From NCBI RefSeq assembly GCF_001761485.1, contig NC_090773.1, positions 310,001-374,000 on the forward strand: a stretch of 64,000 nucleotides of DNA. Reading direction: 5' to 3'. How positions within the stretch are numbered: position 1 is the first letter of the stretch; each line of letters begins with the position of its first letter. The position numbers were made by a program, and so were the translations under genes. Below the pieces are notes generated by a model that searched no databases, was not told the origin of the DNA, and worked only from the letters and a program-made list of their open reading frames with translations. Source of the stretch: Yarrowia lipolytica (Eukaryota > Ascomycota > Dipodascomycetes > Dipodascales). Below are positions 1 to 11,020 of this stretch, piece after piece.

Positions 1-506
1 GGATCACGTGCAACAACGACCAGCGATGCTTTAAGGCCATTTTCAGCCGGTTTATCGGCTATGCTGCACTCTTTCTGCCCGATATCAGAGATGATATTAT
101 GAAGAAGCTGCGTGCGAGTGCCACGGCCGCTCTAGCAACCTGCTCGGGTGGTTCGGATGGCCACACCTGTTCCATTGACTGGCTGACAGGCTCTTACTCG
201 AACGACTGGATTGGCCTTGGAGAGCAGATGAGTGCGTTGGAGGTGCTTCAAAACAATCTCATTTTCAACCCGAAAATGGCCCCGAAGCCTACAACAAACG
301 AAAATGGCACTACTTCTGGAGGAGTCGGTCCTCTGACCCATGACACAGGAGGAACCTCTGAGGGAAGCCCTGACGCCGGTTCCAGCAGTGCAAACCCGCT
401 ACTGATGAATCTGGACATCAAGGGCAGTGACAAGGCGGGCGCGGGAGTGATTACCGCCGTGCTATTGATTGGTGTCTTGGGTAGTGGATGGTGGATGTTG
501 GCCTAG
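1..506 (+). CDS. DFG5/DCW1-type GPI-anchored alpha-1,6-mannanase-like protein, 3' part only
   Basis: The reading frame is open from the left edge (first full codon at base 3) to a TAG at 504-506, so the N-terminus lies outside the window. The visible end contains the LGEQMSALEVLQNNL block and a Cys-rich stretch (CSGGSDGHTCSIDW) typical of the C-terminal end of the GH76 fold in Dfg5/Dcw1. After this comes a Ser/Thr/Gly-rich linker and a 20-residue hydrophobic tail ending in WWMLA, as expected for a GPI-attachment signal. Members of this family are thought to cross-link GPI-mannoproteins into the cell wall by cutting the GPI glycan. I cannot tell DFG5 from DCW1 with the catalytic Asp pair missing from the window. 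The first ATG in the window (99) is internal, not the start. Confidence 0.85.
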   Translation, partial: ITCNNDQRCFKAIFSRFIGYAALFLPDIRDDIMKKLRASATAALATCSGGSDGHTCSIDWLTGSYSNDWIGLGEQMSALEVLQNNLIFNPKMAPKPTTNENGTTSGGVGPLTHDTGGTSEGSPDAGSSSANPLLMNLDIKGSDKAGAGVITAVLLIGVLGSGWWMLA

Positions 507-3095
507 AGAGAGAGAGAGAGAACAATAGCGCCGCGGTTGATAGGCGCCGCGTTCGAAAGAGCGTTGTTAAAAAAACTCTCAGTCATTCACCGCAACTCAT
601 CCCCAATGTCTACTGTTTGCAGTACCGGAACTGTTACAAACAAAACCTTTTTATTGAAGAGATGAACTAACGTTTTGGATCCGTTAGAATATATAGGAAA
701 ATTGATTATGTATACTGTGACGGTCAAAATGTATCTACACTTTAGGTTAGGGGGTGAGTATCAGAGTGCAGTTGTACATACAGTATCCTGGTGAGCTGTG
801 ATAGCGACTGTTGGAGATGTTCTATAGAGAAGGTCATATGAGACGAAAGGTTCAGTACAGCCCAATTGGTACATTTCCCCTCAAAAAATGCTCATGGGAT
901 TAATATTTGCTGCGCTATAACGAATCAACAGTCATAGTGCCGATTCATAGGCGTGATCTGAGAAGGTGTCGTCCAAACTCGTCCTGTGTGGTGGTCGTGT
1001 GACCTAAATTTGTAATAATAATACATGTACACAATCAAAAGTCATTATATTCTCATTTCGGAGCATATTGGTGAAGAATGGGGGATTCTAGATATCCACC
1101 AAAAGTGCACCTCCAGCCGTGCGGCTAGGAAATTCGTGTGGGGGTGCGTAGGCGTGCGTGGGGGTGCGTGTAGGGGTAGTTTGAAGTTGAGCCAGAAAGA
1201 GAAGTGTTCGTCTCAATACACGCTACTGTAGTACCACCGAAATACGACTACTATCAATCAACTCCCCTTGATCTCCTGAGTTCTGTAAACCAATATGTAT
1301 GGGAATAAAGGGGTAGTATGTGCTGATCGCACACACACGGAACTGAAGTGAGTATCAACGTGCTCATTAGGTAGCTTCACGAGTCTTGTCTATCTCGGCT
1401 GAACATGTTTCCGCTGGAGTTTCACTTACCCGATATTTCGAGCTGTCTTATGATAGATATACTGCCACGGCTTTTCAAGTTATGACCCAGCTAGTACAAC
1501 TGTTCCAGACAACGTCGTTGGATATCATCTTTTAATAGCAAACATGTCTTTGATATCTCTGGTGGAAGGTCGATAGGCTCAGAGTGAGAGTCCTCTGTCA
1601 TCTGTCATCTGTCAAGGGTCCATTCTAGTCTACCAGCCAGAATGCTCTAATCGGTGCAAACGACAGGGTAGAACGACCTACGCGGGTTCTGGAACTGGTC
1701 TTAGCGGTACAAATACAGAGCTGTCATTGGATATTCGCTACTTTGTTCCATTCACCCACGGAAAGCGTCCAGATAATGTCCAAGAATCCCATCCCAGACA
1801 AACAAGTCCGTCTTGACCCCGCGTGTCGCAAGTGAGCCAAGGCTGGTAGCCCGAACTGAAACTGGTTGCTAAGTAAGAAGACTCTTCTTATGTAGAAGTG
1901 TTCTCGTCAAGCCAGTCGTCGTCTGAGCGAAAGTTGGATGGGATGGGATGCACTTTAAGCCCAATAGTGAGTGCTCATTCCCAGAAGTCCTGATTGTTTC
2001 TCTCAGTGAGTCGCCGTCAGATTTAGGACTCGCTACGGAGGGGGTGCAATCGCCAAAGCTGATACTTGGGCCTCATTGTACCTAGCTTTGGAGAATCCTC
2101 CTCATCCAACATCTAACCGAGCCCACGAAAGGTCTCTCAGTCCCGTGTGCCATATCGATGGTGTCGTTGACTAATCTGCTGATTCCCACCCCAGGATGCA
2201 CAGGAGGGGTCCTGTATCATTTCCGCGGGTTCTAGACCATTTCCGCGGGCTCTGGACCATTTCCGCGGGTTCTGGATCATTTTCACGGGTCATGCGTTCC
2301 TTTTTCGAAGAGTATGACTAAGCCGCAATGATGTCCATCAAAACAGTGGCACTCCCGATTGACACGGTATGCACATGTGTTGACCCAGTGGAGTAGGCGG
2401 GTGTGTTGATTGGATCTTCCTCTTCAACGGAACACCAATGCCATGGAGTCCACATGTTCAAGGAGCTGACTTGGTATATGGAGTCCCGTGGATCACCAAA
2501 GTAGATGGACTTTGAAGAAACACCAACTAAAGGAAGCCATAACATAGCGCAAGAACGAAGTCTTTCTCCACTTGCCATTAATCCACTCTCGTAAACTGGT
2601 CTAGTACACTCGGAAGCTGATATCTTTGTCGGAGCAGCACCATTGAATTCGTCAGATCTCAACGTGAGTATTCAGCTGAGCTTTCACATCTTCCGAAACA
2701 CTCTATCATAGACTCAGATACCGCATCGTCCCTACAATCACAACACCTCAAGCTGGCCACCACAAGAAAGTGCTCGCGTTGAGAGATGAACATCCGCCTA
2801 GCTGCACTTGCGCTCCTCGACTATAGTACGCATCTGGCTTGTCAGACTGAATAAATAAATTAATGCTATATACGACGAGGCCGTCTTTCTGTACATTCTC
2901 GTACTTTTATGCTGTTGTAATGTGTCTGGAATCTGAGTCGACTGTGGATTGTTATCATGTCATCAGAGAGAATTGGTATTGTCATCAGACCACATTTCAC
3001 AATATCCTTGTATTTGTCGAATGGGTGCAGCACTCGATCTGCGTCCTGAAGCTGTTGGTCATTGGGGCAGGCACTCGTACTGCCTCCTCGCATGT
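507..3095. other. Intergenic region, convergent gene ends
   Basis: This 2.6-kb stretch lies between two converging genes. It starts with a short GA run (about 506-521). It contains a 20-bp tandem array at 2218-2297, listed separately. Several GTGAGTAT donor-like sites occur (about 754, 1348 and 2664), but none joins an ATG exon to a downstream open frame. A 114-codon minus-strand frame at 2318-2662 has no ATG at its start. I see no supportable gene. Confidence 0.5.
2218..2297. repeat. 20-bp tandem repeat, about four copies
   Basis: The unit starts CATTTCCGCGGG and continues TTCTGGA. Copies begin at 2218, 2238, 2258 and 2278. The first three differ at a few bases and the last is degenerate. 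Each of the first three carries a CCGCGG palindrome (SacII site). No function is evident. Confidence 0.85.
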
Positions 3096-4496
3096 CTATA
3101 CATGTACAACATTCTTCAACGTGTACACCACCGCGATCGGCAAAGTCACCACCAAGGCCACATACTGACAAATGATATGGATGGACACCAAGTTGAGCTG
3201 GTGATGTGTACCCGTTTCCGGCATGAACATCTGTGTCAGATACACCTGCGTGGTGGCTGCGGGGGTGCAAGCCGTCATGACCATGGCAAATGACGCCATT
3301 TTATCATTCCTGTCGATCCACTCGATATTTTGCAATCGGGTGACCCAGGCGATGGCGATGATCGGTAGAACAATGAGTTTGAATACCACAATCAGCCCAA
3401 TAGTCTTCCAGTAGCCTTTTGGCAAACTAGTGAGTCTCATTCGGGCTACTGTGGCACCCAGCATGGCCAGCCCTAGAGGCACCACTGCGTTACCCAAAAA
3501 TGCGCAAATGTTCATGATAAAGTCCAGAGGCGGTAGTCCGTCTGGTGCATCTCGGATATGGGGTCCGTGGTAGTTGGGGTCCTTGTAAAAGAGTCTGTGG
3601 ACCGGGGGGATGACACAAATGATGATAGCCAGAGCAGCAGCAAATGCTGTTGGTTTCAGAAAGTTGAGGAAAAACTGTTCCACAAACCCGAGATGAAGGG
3701 TGTCACGGATTTTCACATATTTGGCGACCCATGGTTCCGCTTTGACCTTGAAAGACTCGATTTTCGAAGTGGGCATCTTTTTGGGTATCGTGACATGACT
3801 TTCAATCTGGGTTAGAATGTTCAAATCGGCCTCTACGTGAGAATGGGGTCTGGAAATGACCCGGGAAGTTGTGTGGCTGAGGTCCGACTCGGATTCGCTC
3901 CGTACCAGCATTGCTGGGCTTTCTGACGACTCTTCGTTTTTCTCTTCGTAAGAATGATCGCTTTCTGGCTCCTCCTTGACATGCTTGAAATCCCGCTCAA
4001 TCAGCCGGTATCCTCCACAGTTGAAGAGCGAGATCATTGTAGAAGTGCTGAAGATGATGGCGTAGGCCACTCCCTTGTCGCCGTCGGCCGCCGAGAAGGC
4101 TGTTCCTGCCGCTAGGGTCGTCACGTAGGCGATGGGCAAGTCTCCGTTATTGTTGAGGGCTGAGATCATGAGAATGCCGCCGAAAAAGTTTTGCGGGTTG
4201 GGCGTAATGTAGTGGGTGAGTGTGCCAAAGCCGATTCCGTACACCTGGAACATGAGCGACGTGAGAAAGATGATTCCTACGATTTTCATGTCGTCCGAGT
4301 CTATGGCCTGGATAATACGAGAAAACATCAGCGACGGCGCCAGGAAGTTGACAACCAGATATGAGATGTTTCGCGAGGTCTCCACGCTCATGATGTTCTT
4401 TTTGGCCAGGTAGAAGCCCATTGCGGAGTTGGCGAGGATTTTCACCAGCGGCTTCAGGGCGATGAAGATCGCGGCTCCGATGGATAGTGACGACAT
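3096..4496 (-). CDS. PIN-like auxin-efflux-carrier family membrane transporter (ECM3/YBR287W type)
   Basis: A 466-residue multi-pass membrane protein of the Mem_trans family, which includes yeast Ecm3, YBR287W and YNL095C and plant PIN/PILS carriers. The N-terminal half has about four hydrophobic segments and the family block GGILMISALNNNGDLPIAYV, in which the NNNGDLP turn is the hallmark. A hydrophilic Ser/Glu-rich loop runs from about residue 168 to 265. It is followed by about five more membrane segments, with MVMTACTPAATTQVYLTQ near the end corresponding to the conserved C-terminal crossing. The yeast relatives are placed in the ER or endomembranes and their substrate is not settled. The start is ATG at 4496 (MSSLSIGAAIF), directly before the first hydrophobic segment. 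The 5' flank carries a GCTGAG-type repeat. Confidence 0.85.
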   Translation of the reverse strand: MSSLSIGAAIFIALKPLVKILANSAMGFYLAKKNIMSVETSRNISYLVVNFLAPSLMFSRIIQAIDSDDMKIVGIIFLTSLMFQVYGIGFGTLTHYITPNPQNFFGGILMISALNNNGDLPIAYVTTLAAGTAFSAADGDKGVAYAIIFSTSTMISLFNCGGYRLIERDFKHVKEEPESDHSYEEKNEESSESPAMLVRSESESDLSHTTSRVISRPHSHVEADLNILTQIESHVTIPKKMPTSKIESFKVKAEPWVAKYVKIRDTLHLGFVEQFFLNFLKPTAFAAALAIIICVIPPVHRLFYKDPNYHGPHIRDAPDGLPPLDFIMNICAFLGNAVVPLGLAMLGATVARMRLTSLPKGYWKTIGLIVVFKLIVLPIIAIAWVTRLQNIEWIDRNDKMASFAMVMTACTPAATTQVYLTQMFMPETGTHHQLNLVSIHIICQYVALVVTLPIAVVYTLKNVVHV

Positions 4497-4510
4497 TTGG
4501 AGGGGCTGTA

Positions 4511-4612
4511 GCTGAGTCTGGCTGAGTCTGGCTGGGTCTGAGCTGAGTCCGAGCTGAGTCCGAGCTGAGCGTATGTAGCTGAGCGTCTGAGCTGAGCGTC
4601 TGAGCTGAGTCT
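4511..4612. repeat. Degenerate GCTGAGTC/CGAGCTGAG tandem repeat in the 5' flank of the transporter gene
   Basis: About ten imperfect copies of a 9-11 bp unit built on GCTGAGTC(T/C) lie 15-115 bases upstream of the ATG of the minus-strand transporter. They are therefore probably in its 5' UTR or core promoter. Read on the sense strand the array is rich in GACTCAGC. That contains TGACTC-like half sites of the bZIP/Gcn4 type, but the match is loose. Confidence 0.7.
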
Positions 4613-6766
4613 TTAGTGTGGATCTGGAAACGTCGTACTTGTAGTCGTATAGTAGTCCGTATCGTAGTTGCAGTGAGTCACTTGGAAGTTCAGGTGTGGT
4701 TTTTATCGGTTGGCGGTAAGTTGAAAGCGTGTTAGGCTAGTCTCAGGGCCCCACGTGCTCTATTAGTAGGTTCGTCCTTGTTGTTTAGCGTCTGTCACAG
4801 AATCCTGGTGCTTTGGTGGTCGTTATCGGTCGCTGTCTGTCGCTGTCACCGCTGCTTCAAACCACCGTCCAATTTCGCTGCTCTTGCTTTCACTTAAACT
4901 TTCCAGTTGTAAACCCAAAATGCCCCCATAATTTAGACTCCGATTTAAACTCTGTGGGGGTCAAGAACCATGCAGATGCGCAACACGGCGCTAAAATGTG
5001 GGGTACGGCGGAGACCGTCTATCGACGCCAGTTGCCAAGGATTTTTTGTGTGACACAAAGACCCCATTGGGACAGAAACGGGCCTTCAAACAGAGTCGCC
5101 TCGCTTCGGCAACGTGGGGGTCACGACGTAATAATTCAAGGTTGGGTTGGGCGGAGAAAGGGAGGAGTTAGGAAGGAGGCGGGAGTGTCACATCGAGAAG
5201 GGCTACAGACGGTCTAGACGATCACTTTCGAAGGATTTAAAAGCCGCGATCAAAATTTGGAAACTCAAGAAGGTGATTTTCAAAATTTCAGCCCTCCAGC
5301 AGCTCTGTAATATTCATTTCCAACTGACATGTTCTGGCGCTATAACTGTAATAATAATTAATTTTATTTTTTATTGTAGTGAAAAATATGACCAGGGACA
5401 TGGAACACCATGAAAGACACGACAAAGGGAGATGGAGGTGATAATAAACGGGTTCGACCTTTTCCACTGTATATTAAGGCGCATAGTGAAGAGTGTAGAA
5501 ACGAAATGGAGCCCGTATTGCCATTCAAACACCACTGCCAACCGTACAATCACGGTGCAACGTCGCATTGCTAAATCGACATATGTCGCAATGCAAAATC
5601 GCCTTCGAACGTTAGATGCTGAATGCGGAAGCCCTGCGCGAGTCTGCAGCTACGCCGCATCAGCCGCTAAGCTTTGGCGAGCAGATCTGAAAGTTGGGGA
5701 TGATCAGGGAGTGGATATTTTTCTCAGAACCTGGACCTTGGGATCAAGTTGCGGGCATTTCGAGTCTTAGTCCATGCGACGGTGAAATATCGTGTAGTTG
5801 CTATACTCAACTTCAAAGATTACTAGCAAGAGAATGATACAATGTAACAAAAACCCCAACATTAGTCTTCAACCTCTATGCTCGATGTTCAACAATGTTG
5901 GGCCATCGTCATTCTGTCTCTGACACTAGCTCCAAAACAGATGAGCCACTTTTGTGATTTTTTCGATTGAGGTCTTTCTCGAGCAACTCAGGAATATGAC
6001 ACATGATCGCGAGAAGGTGAAAGATGAAATTTCGCTAAACGGTTTGGAAAGACCATGCCTGTCCTGTTCTACTACATACTGTACCAACTAAGTACAAGTG
6101 AAGTACTGTACCTAGTTGGATTTTTACAGTTTCATTGTGTCTCCCCCTAACGGTCACCTGATACCAACTTCTCCCCCCAATAATTACAAATGCCCGACTT
6201 ACTGTCAATCTCAAAGATTCCAACGTTACACTTGACCAACCTAACTACTATACTTGCAAATTACACGAGATACCGGCACAATAACAACTACAAAACAGGA
6301 GAACTTTCAACGACTAACCACCACGTCACGTGACCACTTTTATCCACCAACTCCATTTCTCCGCTATTCCAAGTCTCAGCTATCTACCCCATCCGTCAGC
6401 TAGTCACATGACCACGGCCTGTTCACGGTGGCAAACAATCCCATTGTCCCAAACCTTTTGCCTTCATTGGTCTGAAAAGTGTTCACAGCAGGACAATGTC
6501 GCTAACTAACGCTATAACACCAATTCAGACAGGATGGAAGTACACGTGAGCTCCGGTTACCTTAACAATCGCCCCTACACACCAACCTACCCCCCATATC
6601 TCCTCAAACCTCCACAAACGCGAAACTCATTTCCGTCACGACCTGACGTGCATCGTGTTTTTTAAAGTTTGTAAAATCACCCACCAAAACATAGTCTTCG
6701 CGATGCACTTGTCTACAAGCACGACGAAAACTTCTCTAGAACTGCCTCAGTTACTGATCCCTCGCC
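4613..6766. promoter_or_regulatory. Divergent intergenic region between transporter and PIF1-like helicase
   Basis: This gap separates two divergently transcribed genes. It contains a CACGTG near 4752, and CACGTCACGTGACC plus a TCACATGACC variant near 6321-6413, that is 350-450 bases before the helicase ATG. ORFs of 60-130 codons here are short and lack family resemblance. I see no gene in it. Confidence 0.5.
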
Positions 6767-8782
6767 ATGCGCAGATCAAATAACCAACCGTCAATCACGG
6801 CCCGCTTTGTCCGCCGAAAACCTGACAAGTTGGAGGGTGGCGAACGCCGTGCCCCTGTGCCATCCACATCGTCTCCAGGTGTGGCAGGTGGGCCAGGACT
6901 CACCCGCAAACGAGTCGTGGGCTCACCAGGGGTCTCGGGCGTGCCAGGAGGGTCCATTCAGCGCCGATCTGGTCGGGGTTCATTGCTCGAGAGCTCGGAC
7001 ATCAAGAAATCCGCGTACAAGGTCCAGAAGGACCGGAAAAGGGGCGAGAAGCCGAGTTTTACAAATGCCACAAACTGGCAGATGACCAAGGTTCCCGAGG
7101 TGACACCTGAAGTCCTGCCTACTCTGTCAGACGAACAGAAGCACGTTGTGGATCTCGTGTGCAAACAACGAGCAAATGTATTCTTCACCGGAGAAGCGGG
7201 AACGGGCAAATCGCTTATCATCAAGACCATTCTCAGGCGGTTCAAGAACAGCGGGATCTCGTGCCATGTGACTGCCCCAACAGGGCTCGCGGCCGTCAAC
7301 ATCGGGGGAGTTACTATCTACCGCTGGTCTGGTCTTGGACTTATGAACGGTACCTGCGATCAAATGGTCCAGAAGATCTCCAGGAGCCAGGACGCAAAAA
7401 ATCGCTGGTTGAATACTAAGGTGCTCATCATCGATGAGGTCAGTATGTTTCCAGCAGACGCATTTGGTAAGCTGGATATAGTGGGAAGAAGGGTGCGGAA
7501 TAAAGACCGTCCCTTTGGAGGTATCCAGTTGGTGTTGACTGGGGACTTCTTTCAGCTGCCTCCTGTTGGAATGAACGGAACGTGGCTGTTCTCGTCCGAT
7601 TCCTTCAAAAAAGCTATCGCCCACAAAGTGCAGCTGAACAAGGTCTTCAGACAGCAGGGAGATACTGTTCTCACAGACATGCTTCGAAAATTGCGGTTCA
7701 GCAACCCAGAAGACCACGATGAACTAGACCGATTCTTCAGAAAACTCTCACGTGAACTGGACGACTCAGACGGCATTGTTCCCACCGTCTTAGAGCCCAG
7801 AAACGATGCTGTCAATGCCAAGAATCAAATGGAACTGGAAAAGCTACCAGGACCACTCTTCACCCTCAAGTCACATGACACAGCCGATGGTAACTCTTTG
7901 GAAGACATTGACCCCAATGGGCGCTTTCTGAAGAATCTGGATGACAACCTCCGAGTAGTGTCTGAACTCAAGCTCAAACTCGGCGCCCAAGTGATGGTCA
8001 TGAAAAACATTTACAAAGATCATGTCGAGCTCGTTAATGGCAACATGGGCATAGTAAAGTGGCTCATGAGCGCCAGCAAGTACTTCACCATCGCACAGAG
8101 CAAACCGGTAAAGTCGCAAATGTTTGAGGCTATCGAATGGGTCGAAGGAATTGTAAAGAACGGAAAACCTCTAGGGTACTTCGTTCGATCCAAAGATATT
8201 AGGGCATTGAAAGAATGTCCCGATGTCGATTCTCCTCATGTCAAGGACTGGGAGACCGCCAAAAGATTTCTTTTAGAGATCTACGAGACCATGGAGGTCC
8301 AGTATCGATTCAGTCCAACCCCCAAGTTCGACTGCACGTCGACCGACGCCCTGCTGCCCGTGGTCAAGTTCGTGGACAACACATACGGCACTCGGTACGT
8401 GTATATGGCTCCTGAAACCTTCCAGGTACCTAACACCAACAGTAACGGGGACCACACTGGAGGCTGGGAGAGAAAACAGGTTCCGCTTATTCTCGCGTGG
8501 GCCATGTCGATCCACAAGTGCCAGGGCCAGACGCTCGGAAAGGTCAAAGTTGATCTCTCCAAGGCCTTCTGTATGGGCCAGGCGTACGTGGCTCTATCAC
8601 GTGTGAGTTCCAAGGACAATCTACAGGTTGTGGGGTTTAATCCTCGAAGAGAGAAACCCAGCCAGCAGGTGATTGAGTTTTATCGACAGTTTTCCAGGCC
8701 GTTTGAGAGGGAGGAGCGACAGAATAAACTAGACAAGATGGTGGAGGAGTTGGATGATCCAGATCTGGATGATCTGTTCTAA
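6767..8782 (+). CDS. PIF1: PIF1/RRM3-family 5'-3' DNA helicase
   Basis: A 671-residue superfamily 1B helicase. Walker A is GEAGTGKS at about 142-149. The PTGLAAVNIGG block follows at 171-181, Walker B is LIIDEVSM at 220-227, and the Pif1 signature GDFFQLPPV is at 259-267. The C-terminal motifs HKCQGQT (about 583-589) and YVALSRVSS (about 607-615) are intact. Pif1-family helicases unwind G-quadruplexes, remove telomerase and help forks pass barriers; fungal members act in nucleus, mitochondria or both. The basic, Pro/Ser-rich N-terminus (1-100) starts MRRSNNQPSITARFVRRKP. This resembles a degenerate PCNA-binding box and would fit an Rrm3-like fork role. There is no clear mitochondrial presequence beyond the basic residues. 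The symbol marks the family; Pif1 and Rrm3 orthology cannot be separated by eye. The start is ATG 6767. Confidence 0.9.
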   Translation: MRRSNNQPSITARFVRRKPDKLEGGERRAPVPSTSSPGVAGGPGLTRKRVVGSPGVSGVPGGSIQRRSGRGSLLESSDIKKSAYKVQKDRKRGEKPSFTNATNWQMTKVPEVTPEVLPTLSDEQKHVVDLVCKQRANVFFTGEAGTGKSLIIKTILRRFKNSGISCHVTAPTGLAAVNIGGVTIYRWSGLGLMNGTCDQMVQKISRSQDAKNRWLNTKVLIIDEVSMFPADAFGKLDIVGRRVRNKDRPFGGIQLVLTGDFFQLPPVGMNGTWLFSSDSFKKAIAHKVQLNKVFRQQGDTVLTDMLRKLRFSNPEDHDELDRFFRKLSRELDDSDGIVPTVLEPRNDAVNAKNQMELEKLPGPLFTLKSHDTADGNSLEDIDPNGRFLKNLDDNLRVVSELKLKLGAQVMVMKNIYKDHVELVNGNMGIVKWLMSASKYFTIAQSKPVKSQMFEAIEWVEGIVKNGKPLGYFVRSKDIRALKECPDVDSPHVKDWETAKRFLLEIYETMEVQYRFSPTPKFDCTSTDALLPVVKFVDNTYGTRYVYMAPETFQVPNTNSNGDHTGGWERKQVPLILAWAMSIHKCQGQTLGKVKVDLSKAFCMGQAYVALSRVSSKDNLQVVGFNPRREKPSQQVIEFYRQFSRPFEREERQNKLDKMVEELDDPDLDDLF

Positions 8783-11020
8783 CTGAGCGTTAGCAAAGTT
8801 GAAACACTGAAGAGGACTGTGAGTGAAGCACGCACAAATCCAAACAGGAGCAGTGAGGATTGGTGTCGGCGAAAGTGAACTATGAGCTTTTTGAGTCTCG
8901 GGCGTTAGACGTGGCTGACAGCCTTTCCGAGTCCGACAAAGAGTCGCTGCTGCATTGTTTGTTCGCCGAGGTGCACCCACTGATATCCGCTTTAAAGCCG
9001 TCATCAAGCATGTATTGCATATAGCATAATTGACAGTAGTAATGATTGGCGTACGGTATCATAGGAGGTACTGCGTATGGGCTGAAAGTGAGAGGATAGC
9101 GAGTAGTGCTTGTGAACCTACACACCCCATCTACATCCCTTGTCTACATCCCTTGTCTATCTGAAGTAACATCGTCCTGAGAAGGACGCGTTGAATATAT
9201 GATGATCTGTATAACTAATACATTAACGACTTACATATCACTTGCTAGGAGGCGTTCCGCCGGAATATCAGTACCTACTTGTAGTAGTTTCTGATCAGTT
9301 ACATACTGTGCAAGAACTTCCAGAATATCGATGGCTGATTTGGAACCCCGCTCTTGGAACTCCAGTTGACTTTTTCTTGGACTATTTCCTAGCATTGACA
9401 TCCCACCACTTGCCAATATTATTGAGAAATGGTAGCCAATCGTGACAGCAACAGTGGATCAGTTCCGTACCCAACTACCGCAAATGCACCTATCCAGAGT
9501 TATCTTCAACACATCCGGAGTAGTTCTAGACATCCCTTCAGATTATTACTGTACCCAATGTCCCGCCTTTCTACAACGTCTCTATCTCAACATTCATATA
9601 TCGCAGCAGGGAGCGAAGACACTCCACATGACCGCACTTAGCATGAAAAGAGAGTGCCCTCACAAAAATGACCCCAACACCCTCCAGAGCCCCAAAGCCC
9701 GAAAATTTTGCCAAACAACAGACCGATATCAGCCCAGAGACTGGTTGGCTGGTCACGTGACCGCACGGGAGCTCCAAAATGGACCTTTTTGTGTCATTTG
9801 AATGGCTTTTTTTGTCCAAACTCGGTCAAGACTTTTGGTGCACTCCTCATTCGCTTCGTCCATGGCATGGCTGCTCATGGTCGTTCCTACATCACCAACT
9901 TTAAACTCGGAGTATTCATGACACCACTTTTACATGCGTCGGAAAAAGCCGGGTTCGCGTATACGGCGGTTAGTGAGGGGAACGGAACAAGGGAAAGGGG
10001 TTAGAGTAATCATATGAATATCGGGGGTCGAAAAAAAAGGCGAAATGGGGGAAAATGACTGGAAAGGAAAACTTGCTTTTCATCTGAATAAATCTGAGTG
10101 AAAATCAACTCGCAAGCTGGCAACAAAACAGGTGACCACCGGTCGGCTATTATCACCTGATTCTGATGCGGCTACCAGTATGTACCGCGCTGTCAACAGG
10201 CCGCCCGCCAGACATGACTCACAGCAGCTTGGTTGGTTGGTTGCCGTTGGTCACCTTTCGCTTAATTTCGTATTAATTAACGTCGGCTATTTTAGTCCTT
10301 CGGCTTGTATTTCCGCATTTAATAGGCGAAAAAACTCCCCCCAAAAAGACCAACAAGACCAACGTAAAGGACACGAATACGACTAACCCCAGCCATTTTT
10401 TTGCACATGGAAACTCACTGACGGATCACCCGCATTCTCCACAAAAACCCAGCCCTTCCTCTCATCCAATGATACTCACAGATTCTAAGCAGATAAGCCT
10501 TTATTCGGGTTAAAGTGTGGGGAGGGAGGGGGTTAAACGGCCTCAGTTGGGGGCAGAGAGAGAGGCATTTGCGCTGTAAATTTTCCTGTATCGTCTCTGA
10601 GAATATTTGTAGGTTTCCAACGTTTCCCAGTTTTTTTCCCAATTTTTTTCATCGTTTTGAAAATATATTTCGTTCCTGCTGTCCATCGGAAAATCGCCCA
10701 ACCAAGACTCCGAGCCTTATTTATGGCATGTTATTGGACAGGGCGGGACTGGGCGCACGCTCAGCCGCTCAGCCGCTCAGAGTCGTCGCACAACCTGGTT
10801 GGAATTGTGTTGGAAAAAGTTTAGAAGAAGACGGTCCCGTCAATCCGACCCTCGGGCCAGCGGCTATCTCCACCGCTGTGTTTATCGGGGTATTAAACCC
10901 CACGAGAGGTTGGACATTTCCCCACCTTGATAGAGTTAGCGTTGGCAACTCCGGCCAACTTTATTTTTGGTGGAAAAAGTCCAGCGGTGGGAAAAGCGAA
11001 CTTGTAAACCTCTCAACAAC
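8783..11020. other. Intergenic region between helicase and ODC
   Basis: Holds the 3' flank of the helicase gene and the promoter of the carrier gene. A GGTCACGTGACC palindrome lies near 9751-9762. A 195-codon frame at 10515-11102 overlaps the true first exon and donor of the carrier gene in another frame; it has low-complexity, promoter-like composition and is not supported as a gene. T-rich and A-rich runs occur around 10020-10060 and 10630-10680. Confidence 0.5.

Noticed and set aside
1293-1356. Short ATG frame ending at GTGAGTATC
   Set aside because: No downstream acceptor joined to an open frame before the converging gene.
2318-2662. 114-codon minus-strand frame
   Set aside because: No ATG at its start, no domain, and no splice signals that would attach it to a first exon.
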